A DNA stretch of 46,712 nt from positions 1 through 46,712 of the forward strand of contig LOEW01000058.1 in the NCBI GenBank assembly GCA_001516045.1, in the 5' to 3' direction. A program made the translations under genes and the position numbers. Positions 40,884-46,712 of the stretch are shown piece after piece (within the stretch, counting starts at the first letter, position 1; each line of letters begins with the position of its first letter). Source of the DNA: Desulfosporosinus sp. BRH_c37. Lineage in GTDB: Bacteria; Bacillota; Desulfitobacteriia; Desulfitobacteriales; Desulfitobacteriaceae. The notes beneath the pieces are model-generated. The model had not been told where the DNA came from. It did not search any database and worked only from the letters and a program-made list of their open reading frames with translations.

Positions 40884-42983
40884 TTACTTCTTTATTCCAT
40901 ATTTTATAGCCTTGCGCATAACATTTGAGTGATCGAGACCTAAAACTTCGGCTGCTTTTCTGATTGAGGGGTAACAATCAAAAGCCATAATGATCAGCTC
41001 CTTTTCCAACATTTCCTTAGCTTGTTGAATCGGTATGATCTCATTGACAGTGATCGGAGAATTAAACTTAGTCTTAAATTTAGCCAATTGGATCTGAACT
41101 TGCAAGGGTTGAACCAATTCTTCCTCGGTGATGACCAACAATCGCTCGAGCACATTTTGAAGTTCACGCACATTACCTGGCCAACTGTAGGCTTCTAAGA
41201 TGGGAATAGCTTTGGGATCCAAACGCTTTTCTACTCCATATTTTTCGTTATACAGGTGGATAAAGTGCATAATCAAAGGTAGAATATCCTCTTTTCTTTC
41301 CCGCAGGGGTGGAATTTCAATGGGTAGAACGTTTAAGCGATAAAATAGGTCTTCACGAAAGGCTCCCTCCTGCACCCTTTCCCAGATGTTGCGGTTGGTA
41401 GCAGAAATAATACGGACATCAAGCTTTATAGGTTTAGTGCCTCCGAGTCGGTAAACCTCATGTTCCTGTAGCACTCGTAATAGTTTAACCTGTAGATTCG
41501 CTGACAGGTCGCCAATTTCGTCGAGTAGAAGTGTACCAAGGTTGGCAAGTTCAAACATACCAGGTTTTCCATGAGGGTTAGCTCCGGTAAAAGCTCCTGC
41601 TTCATAGCCAAATAGTTCCGATTCTAAGAGGTTTTCTGGAATAGCCCCGCAGTTTATCTGGATAAAACTTCCTGAAATGGCTCGGTTGCTCGTGTTATGA
41701 ATGACCCTCGATAATACTTCTTTCCCTACTCCTGATTCACCTAAAAGCAGAACGGTGGAGTCTGTCCGGGCGGTACGAATTGCCAAATTAAAGAGCTTCA
41801 TCATGCCAGGACTTTCTACAATAATTTTATCTTTCTTGAGCCGCGCTAACATTAATTGTGACAGTTCTGTCTCATAACGGGTTGCCAGTAATTTGGACTC
41901 TCTTAGTTCTTCATTAAGTTTATGTAGTTCAGAAATATCCCTGACATTACTTACAACCCTCGAAACGTTACCCTCAATATCAAAAATGGGATTGCTGGTA
42001 ACCAGTACTTGTTTACCAGTAGTGCAGATTTTCTGAACACTGGTGATAGTCCGTCTTTCGCGAAGGGCTTTGATGGTGATGGACTCATACTGGAAAATGC
42101 CTTTTTCGAACAAGTCATCGATATGCTGACCGATAAAGTGTGAGGCATCCAAGCCGGTTAATCGCGCATGGGCCTGATTTATCCTGATCCCCCGTCCTTC
42201 ATGGTCGCTAATCGCTATTCCGTCATAAGAGGATTCGATAATGGCATCTAAATCTAGGTTAAGTTGCTTGACTGAAGCTAGTTGATGGGAGATGTTTTCT
42301 AAGTCCGTTATATCTTGAAATACTGCAATTGCACCAGAGATGTTATTATCGCAAATAATCGGGGAACGGTTTGTGATAAGGGTGTGACCATTGAGTTCAA
42401 TTTTATGCCCATATTGGGTTAATCCTGATTCTATTATGTCAAGAAGGTTACTTTCAGGGACTATTTCGCTAATTGATTTGCCTATGATTCCTTTATCTAC
42501 GTCCAGAAGACGACAGGCAGCTTTGTTCACTATTTCGATTTTGCCTTCGACGTTAATGGCCAAGATACCATTGGGCAAGTTCTCTAATACTGCCTGGTTA
42601 CGTTGGCTTTGAGTGTCCAGCTTTTTGTTTAGGTAGATAACTAGTGCTTTTGTCATAATTATTCCTGCAAAGTTGCCCTGAGCATCTTCAGCAGGGAACC
42701 AGGAATTATTCTCCATCAAAGCAGCGTCTAGTACCGTGCCTTCTCTGTAAATAATGATGTTGGCTTGCATAGCATCTTTAACAAGGGGCCTGTGCTGCAA
42801 ATTTTTAGCCTGCTGAATCCATTTCTGGGCTGCTGCCAGATGCAGGATGCCAACAATTTTTGTATTTTGTAACACTGGAACAGAACTAAGTTCATGAGCA
42901 ATCATACTTTCCACTATTGTTGCTAAGGGCTGTTCAGGGTCAGGCTGCACCGGACTGGGTCTAGCAGAGTTAATAAGTTCCAT
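40884..42983 (-). CDS. CBS-PAS-AAA+-Fis sigma-54 activator
   Basis: A 699-residue enhancer-binding protein: N-terminal CBS pair (about 1-115), PAS domains (about 120-230 and 240-360), AAA+ domain with Walker A GESGVGKE, intact GAFTGA in YEAGAFTGANPHG, Walker B TLLLDEIGDLS, arginine finger FREDLFYRLNV, and a Fis HTH (IRKAAEVLGLDHSNVMRKA). The HTH resembles that of the regulator at 20822 and the remnant at 4350. GGAG lies about 10 nt before the ATG. It may control the downstream-facing MFS/ligase 2 operon through the sigma-54 promoter at 46405-46420, or the TRAP region; which is unknown. Confidence 0.9.
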   Translation of the reverse strand: MELINSARPSPVQPDPEQPLATIVESMIAHELSSVPVLQNTKIVGILHLAAAQKWIQQAKNLQHRPLVKDAMQANIIIYREGTVLDAALMENNSWFPAEDAQGNFAGIIMTKALVIYLNKKLDTQSQRNQAVLENLPNGILAINVEGKIEIVNKAACRLLDVDKGIIGKSISEIVPESNLLDIIESGLTQYGHKIELNGHTLITNRSPIICDNNISGAIAVFQDITDLENISHQLASVKQLNLDLDAIIESSYDGIAISDHEGRGIRINQAHARLTGLDASHFIGQHIDDLFEKGIFQYESITIKALRERRTITSVQKICTTGKQVLVTSNPIFDIEGNVSRVVSNVRDISELHKLNEELRESKLLATRYETELSQLMLARLKKDKIIVESPGMMKLFNLAIRTARTDSTVLLLGESGVGKEVLSRVIHNTSNRAISGSFIQINCGAIPENLLESELFGYEAGAFTGANPHGKPGMFELANLGTLLLDEIGDLSANLQVKLLRVLQEHEVYRLGGTKPIKLDVRIISATNRNIWERVQEGAFREDLFYRLNVLPIEIPPLRERKEDILPLIMHFIHLYNEKYGVEKRLDPKAIPILEAYSWPGNVRELQNVLERLLVITEEELVQPLQVQIQLAKFKTKFNSPITVNEIIPIQQAKEMLEKELIIMAFDCYPSIRKAAEVLGLDHSNVMRKAIKYGIKK

Positions 42984-43200
42984 ACAGTCGCTGCTCCTTA
43001 AAATTACTTAATTAGCTACTTGCAGGTAGCAAGGGCGCTAGAATATTATAAAGGAATAATAAATTCAGTAAATTCAGAATTAATTATATTCTATTATTTC
43101 AATTAAATAAAGGTAGGTTTAAGTAAACTATTCAAGAGCGTATCCTAAAATGACCGGATAAATTTGGATGTTTAGGGGTAGCGAAACTTAGATGAATAAT

Positions 43201-43233
43201 GCCCTTAACTATTCCTAGTGGAAGGTTAAGGGC
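43201..43233 (-). other. Stem-loop downstream of the MFS gene
   Basis: GCCCTTAAC (43201-43209) pairs with GTTAAGGGC (43225-43233). It lies 28 bp past the MFS stop on the minus strand, where a transcript end is expected, but the T-rich tract is on the plus-strand side, so it is at best a weak terminator for the minus-strand operon. The 277-bp gap around it is otherwise AT-rich and featureless. Confidence 0.45.
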
Positions 43234-43260
43234 TAATTTTGATATTTTGTTTATTTTTTC

Positions 43261-44625
43261 CTAAGCATTAACGTTTCCAATAATTGTTTTAGTGATCTGT
43301 TCAAGTCCCTCACCTTTGACAGCTGTTTTGTATCCGGCGACACAACAGGCGCAAAGTACACAGGGAATCGCAAAGATTACGAAGTAGGAACTGAAACTTA
43401 CTTTAGCCGCCAGTAGGGTCCCCCCAATTAGGGGAGCAGCGAAGGAACCAATACGACCAATCGTATAAGTGAAGCCTACTCCAGTTGAACGAATATGAGT
43501 CGGATAAGTTTCACCATTAACAACGTGTAGCGTTGTTTGCGTGCCGATTATGAAAAATCCGGCCGCGGCTCCGGCAGCCATCAAAACTGGACCACTGGTA
43601 GCAAAACCAAACAACACCAGAGAAACTGCGCCTATTAAATAACCTGCAATAAGGGTTCTTTTACGACCAAATATATCTAACAAAGTACCAATGAAAAATG
43701 CTCCAACCGAAGCCGCGATAGCTTGGACCATTCCATAGTTATAGCTCTTGACGAGGGAAAAACCACGTTGAACGAGAAGGGTAGGAAGCCAACTGGCCAA
43801 ACCATAGACAACTATAAGATTGAAAAAGTAAGTTCCAGAGATCAAAATTGTCATTCTTATTAAACCAGGTGTAAAAAGATCTTTGATGGTACCTGTAAAT
43901 TTTACTTCAGTAATAGCAAAATGTTCAGGTTTCCAATCAATAGGCTTTTGACCGATAAGTTTTTCTATTTTGCGTATTTCCTTAATGGCATCCTCATGAC
44001 GTCCCTTGCTGGCGAGATAACGGACTGATTCAGGCATATACATTATTAGTATTGGGATCATTAGTATAGGAATAGCACCCATCAGAAACACAGGGCGCCA
44101 ACCAAAAGATGGGATGACCTCGATTGCCGCTAAGGCAGCCACTATCCATCCAGTTGTAAAACCTCCATACATGGCTGTAACTGCTTTGCCGCGGATTCTG
44201 GCAGGCGAATATTCGGAAACCACAGTAATACAAATCGGCATGGCCCCGCCCATTCCTACTCCAGCTAAGACACGCAGAGCAACAAACACACTATAATTTG
44301 GGGCAAAAAAAGCTGCTCCACTAAAGATTGTAAAGAAGCTAATAGCAATCACGAGAGCCCTTTTTCGGCCAATTCGATCAGACAAAAAACCAAAGATGGC
44401 TGTCCCAAACATTAAACCGACGAAGCCCCAAGAGGCTAAGGAGCCTGTCATTATCGGTGTAAGATGCCATTCCTTTGAAGCCAAAGGCATGATATAGGCA
44501 ACTATTTGAGAATCATACCCGTCAAAAATTAAAACTAAACAGAGTAACATAATTATTAGAGTATGAAAACTGCTATATTTCAAATTATCTAACCATTGAT
44601 ACGCACTACCTTGTGTTTCTTTCAT
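43261..44625 (-). CDS. MFS transporter, aromatic acid:H+ symporter (AAHS) type
   Basis: A 454-residue, twelve-helix MFS protein. LIFDGYDSQIVAYIMPLASKEW in helix 1 carries the DGYD motif of AAHS carriers (PcaK, BenK), and GFLSDRIGRKRALV is the loop 2-3 MFS signature; a second copy, GTLLDIFGRKRTLIAG, follows helix 8. AAHS carriers import 4-hydroxybenzoate, benzoate or related acids with protons. GGAGG is 7 nt before the ATG. It is 59 bp downstream of ligase 2 on the same strand with no terminator between, so uptake and CoA activation are probably co-transcribed. Confidence 0.88.
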   Translation of the reverse strand: MKETQGSAYQWLDNLKYSSFHTLIIMLLCLVLIFDGYDSQIVAYIMPLASKEWHLTPIMTGSLASWGFVGLMFGTAIFGFLSDRIGRKRALVIAISFFTIFSGAAFFAPNYSVFVALRVLAGVGMGGAMPICITVVSEYSPARIRGKAVTAMYGGFTTGWIVAALAAIEVIPSFGWRPVFLMGAIPILMIPILIMYMPESVRYLASKGRHEDAIKEIRKIEKLIGQKPIDWKPEHFAITEVKFTGTIKDLFTPGLIRMTILISGTYFFNLIVVYGLASWLPTLLVQRGFSLVKSYNYGMVQAIAASVGAFFIGTLLDIFGRKRTLIAGYLIGAVSLVLFGFATSGPVLMAAGAAAGFFIIGTQTTLHVVNGETYPTHIRSTGVGFTYTIGRIGSFAAPLIGGTLLAAKVSFSSYFVIFAIPCVLCACCVAGYKTAVKGEGLEQITKTIIGNVNA

Positions 44626-44684
44626 TTATAAACCTCCATATTCTTACTATAAGTACATCTTTGCTGGTTATATCAGCAAAATGG

Positions 44685-46268
44685 TTACATTGGCACTGAA
44701 TTATTAGAGTTGTCTAATTCCCGTAGCTTAAACCGTTGGATTTTACCCGAAGCGGTTCTGGGTAGTTCGAGAGTAAACTGGATCCAACGCGGGAATTTAT
44801 AAGGGGCTATGCTACTTTTGACAAATTGAGTCAATTCACTAGCCAACTCTGAGCCGGATTCATAACCATCTTTCAGTACAACATAGGCCTTGGGCTTGAT
44901 TAGTCCATCTACGTCGCTGCTGCCAATCACAGCTGTTTCCAGTACGGCCGGGTGTACCATTAAAGCATTTTCCACTTCGTTGGGGGAAACCCAGATCCCA
45001 CCGGATTTCAACATGTCATCGTCACGTCCAACATACCAGAAGTAGCCATCTGGGTCCTGATAATATCTGTCTCCGGTATTTACCCATTCCCCTTGAAAGG
45101 TCTCTTTGCTCTTTTCGTGTTTATTCCAGTAATAGGCGGCTATGCCATCGCCTTTGATCATCAAGTTTCCTACTTCACCTTCGGAAACGATTAAGCCATC
45201 CTCGTCAATAAGTTTTGCCTCGTAACCCGGGACAAGCTGCCCAGTACTTCCTGCTTTAACCCGACCGGGCATATTGCAGATAAAGACGTGTAGAGCTTCA
45301 GTCGAACCAATGGCATCTAAGAGCTCAACCTTAAATTTTTCCAACCAGCGCTCGAAGATCACAGTAGGTAGAGCTTCTCCAGAAGAAAAGAAGTGCCTGA
45401 TACTGCTTAGATCATAATTATCTGTGGCCCCTTCCAACTGTAGTATGGCCGTATATGAGGTAGGAACCCCAAAGAATAGCGTAGGTTTATACTGGTCTAT
45501 GATCTTAAGGAGATGTTCTGGAGTCGGACGGTCTGGAGATAGTATAGCAGAAGCACCTACGTAGAAGGGGCTGAACATACTATTACCTAAGCCATAGGCG
45601 AAAAACAGCCTTCCCACGGAGAAGGTCCGGTCATTTTCGGTCATTTTCAAAACGTTTTTGGCAAAATGCTCAGCGCAAAAAGCCATATCATGCTGAAGGT
45701 GTACTGTGCCTTTTGGAGACCCTGTGGTACCCGAACTGTAGAGCCAAAACGCTGGGTCATCTTTCCCTGTGTCGGCAGTTTCTAATTCGGTGGATTTATT
45801 GTTAATTAAAGTGCCGAAACTTAGAAATGGTTCGCTTGCTTTGCCTACAACTATAATGTGTTTTAGGTATTTTAATTTTCCTTGGACAGTAGCAATGTTG
45901 CTAAGCAATTCCTCGCTGACCACTATTACTTTAGCTCTGCTGTCATTCAGAAGGTACTCATAATCCGCTGGTTTGAGCAGAGTGTTAGTGGGAATTGGAA
46001 CTGCCCCAATTTTTATGGCCCCAAAGAAACTGTAAACAAACTCTGGACAATCTAAAAGCAATAACATAACACGGTCTTCCATGTTCACGCCCACGTCTTT
46101 CAAAGCGTTACCGATTTGGTTGACCTTTTCAAATACTTTTCTATAAGTAATTTGCTGGTCTTGATAATAAAGGGCTACTTGGTCTCCACGACCTTGGTGC
46201 ACATGACGATCAACAAATAAGTTAGCCGCATTATACTTTTCAATTCCCTCTACTTTCTTTACTTTCAT
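44685..46268 (-). CDS. Benzoate/4-hydroxybenzoate-CoA ligase family enzyme, copy 2
   Basis: A 527-residue aroyl-CoA ligase, paralogue of 27594-29168. Motifs: LYSSGTTGSPKGTVHLQHD, GSTEALHVFICNMPG, YVGRDDDMLKSGGIWVSP and the catalytic lysine in LPRTASGKIQRFKLR. Differences in the region between the nucleotide loop and the GSTE motif (for example RHFFSSGEALPTVIFERW against RYCASAGEPLPKVVFDRW) could reflect a different ring substituent preference. Its sigma-54 promoter is at 46405-46420 and the AAHS carrier follows it, which favours 4-hydroxybenzoate or benzoate taken up from outside. Confidence 0.88.
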   Translation of the reverse strand: MKVKKVEGIEKYNAANLFVDRHVHQGRGDQVALYYQDQQITYRKVFEKVNQIGNALKDVGVNMEDRVMLLLLDCPEFVYSFFGAIKIGAVPIPTNTLLKPADYEYLLNDSRAKVIVVSEELLSNIATVQGKLKYLKHIIVVGKASEPFLSFGTLINNKSTELETADTGKDDPAFWLYSSGTTGSPKGTVHLQHDMAFCAEHFAKNVLKMTENDRTFSVGRLFFAYGLGNSMFSPFYVGASAILSPDRPTPEHLLKIIDQYKPTLFFGVPTSYTAILQLEGATDNYDLSSIRHFFSSGEALPTVIFERWLEKFKVELLDAIGSTEALHVFICNMPGRVKAGSTGQLVPGYEAKLIDEDGLIVSEGEVGNLMIKGDGIAAYYWNKHEKSKETFQGEWVNTGDRYYQDPDGYFWYVGRDDDMLKSGGIWVSPNEVENALMVHPAVLETAVIGSSDVDGLIKPKAYVVLKDGYESGSELASELTQFVKSSIAPYKFPRWIQFTLELPRTASGKIQRFKLRELDNSNNSVPM

Positions 46269-46404
46269 AGTTTACATAACCTTCCTTTCAAAAAATTCCG
46301 ATTTTTGGTATCGTCTTCCTGTCGTTCGCCCTCCCTTTGAAAAAACTGGTTTCCCTTTGGGTGTACAATTCAAATCAATCATTTAAAATTCATTAATTAG
46401 ATAA

Positions 46405-46420
46405 TGCAATTGTATTACCA
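46405..46420 (-). promoter_or_regulatory. Sigma-54 (-24/-12) promoter of ligase 2 and the MFS carrier
   Basis: Read on the minus strand: TGGTAATACAATTGCA. GG (46419-46418) and GC (46407-46406) are ten bases apart. The -24 block departs from TGGCAC after TGG, so this is the weakest of the six sites, but spacing and position match those of ligase 1. Confidence 0.65.
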
Positions 46421-46537
46421 TATAATTCTGAATTTTTATAATTTTACATTAGATAACATAATGTATACTTGAACGGTTATATTTAAGTGGCGAACAGAAG
46501 ATATACTCTTTAAGACAACTAGCTTAAAAACGAAAAA

Positions 46538-46575
46538 GGTGCAGCAGAACTTCAAAAATGGAGTTCTACCGCACC
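46538..46575. promoter_or_regulatory. Imperfect inverted repeat, activator site or minus-strand terminator
   Basis: GGTGCAGCAGAACT (46538-46551) and AGTTCTACCGCACC (46562-46575) pair at 12 of 14 positions. Its centre is about 160 bp upstream of the expected ligase 2 start, the same distance as the repeat before ligase 1, and both repeats are bounded by GGTGC/GCACC. However, on the minus strand it is followed by five T, so it could equally be the terminator of a minus-strand gene beyond the window. Confidence 0.4.
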
Positions 46576-46654
46576 AATGTGGAGTCTAATGACACCGTGT
46601 CATTGCTCAAACGCATTAATTTCGTTGCACATTTACTCTGGAATTTGATCTAAA

Positions 46655-46712
46655 GGCGAGACGCCCACTTCTATAAGTGGGCGTTCCCCCGGTCTCCACT
46701 TCAGGTGGGGTA
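46655..46712. mobile_element. Probable end of an IS200/IS605-type element (cut by window edge)
   Basis: A perfect 10-bp stem ACGCCCACTT/AAGTGGGCGT (46661-46670, 46675-46684) with loop CTAT is followed by TCCCCC and a second small hairpin (CCAC-TTCAG-GTGG, 46697-46709). Sub-terminal GC-rich hairpins of this style are typical of IS200/IS605 ends and of the 3' part of TnpB guide RNAs. No transposase is visible; the element would continue to the right. The call rests on appearance alone. Confidence 0.35.

Larger units (their letters stand above)
46269..46712. other. 444-bp region to the right edge
   Basis: Contains the minus-strand sigma-54 promoter of ligase 2 (46405-46420), an inverted repeat (46538-46575), a small palindrome AATGACACCGTGTCATT (46588-46604) and an IS-like hairpin block (46661-46709). 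No coding frame is supported. Confidence 0.6.

Noticed and set aside
1..46712. CRISPR arrays, tRNA or rRNA genes
   Set aside because: No regularly spaced repeats and no cloverleaf or rRNA-like sequence were found on reading through the window.

Overview
The window looks like an anaerobic aromatic-degradation island from a low-GC, endospore-type Firmicute of the Peptococcaceae (Desulfosporosinus/Desulfitobacterium-like). I infer this from the strong AGGAGG ribosome sites, the frequent GTG/TTG starts, the many CBS-PAS-AAA+ sigma-54 activators, a tungsten-type aldehyde oxidoreductase and the purely anaerobic pathway enzymes. The species is not determined. No rRNA, tRNA or CRISPR array was seen.

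Layout. (1) 1-4070, plus strand: a beta-oxidation operon for an arylsuccinate-type CoA ester (class III CoA-transferase, acyl-CoA dehydrogenase, enoyl-CoA hydratase) followed by an orphan, divergent fumarase beta subunit. (2) 4071-9612: a decayed regulator tail, a sigma-54 promoter and a complete livKHMFG ABC importer. (3) 9839-20189: the centrepiece. Two near-identical old-yellow-enzyme/enoate-reductase genes (96.5% protein identity, 1982-bp direct repeats) bracket a fumarate-adding glycyl radical enzyme cluster: small Fe-S subunit bssC, catalytic bssA, small Fe-S subunit bssB, MoxR-type ATPase bssE and a VWA protein. No radical-SAM activase gene is present. (4) 20822-26015: a sigma-54-type regulator with a degenerate GAFTGA loop, an aldehyde:ferredoxin oxidoreductase under its own sigma-54 promoter, and a soluble chemoreceptor. 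(5) 26199-31823: an unclassified polytopic membrane protein and a benzoate-CoA-ligase-type enzyme on the minus strand, divergent from a second regulator. (6) 32316-36113: hcrABC, 4-hydroxybenzoyl-CoA reductase. (7) 36386-40880: a phenylacetate-CoA-ligase-type enzyme and a TRAP importer. (8) 40884-46268, minus strand: a third regulator, an AAHS-type MFS transporter and a second benzoate-CoA-ligase-type enzyme. (9) The last ~60 bp look like the end of an IS200/IS605-type element.

How it may work together (inference): methyl-aromatics (p-cresol is the best fit given hcrABC; toluene is an alternative) are added to fumarate by BssABC. The succinate adduct is activated by CoA transfer and beta-oxidised to an aroyl-CoA. 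4-Hydroxybenzoyl-CoA, from this route or from imported 4-hydroxybenzoate via the two ligases, is dehydroxylated to benzoyl-CoA by HcrABC. Ring reduction genes are outside the window.

Control: six sites match the -24/-12 sigma-54 consensus with exact GG-N10-GC spacing (liv, bss, aor, ligase 1, hcr, ligase 2). Most have a dyad about 85-165 bp upstream of the expected start. Three enhancer-binding proteins and the tail of a fourth lie in the same window, so this appears to be a self-contained sigma-54 aromatic regulon.
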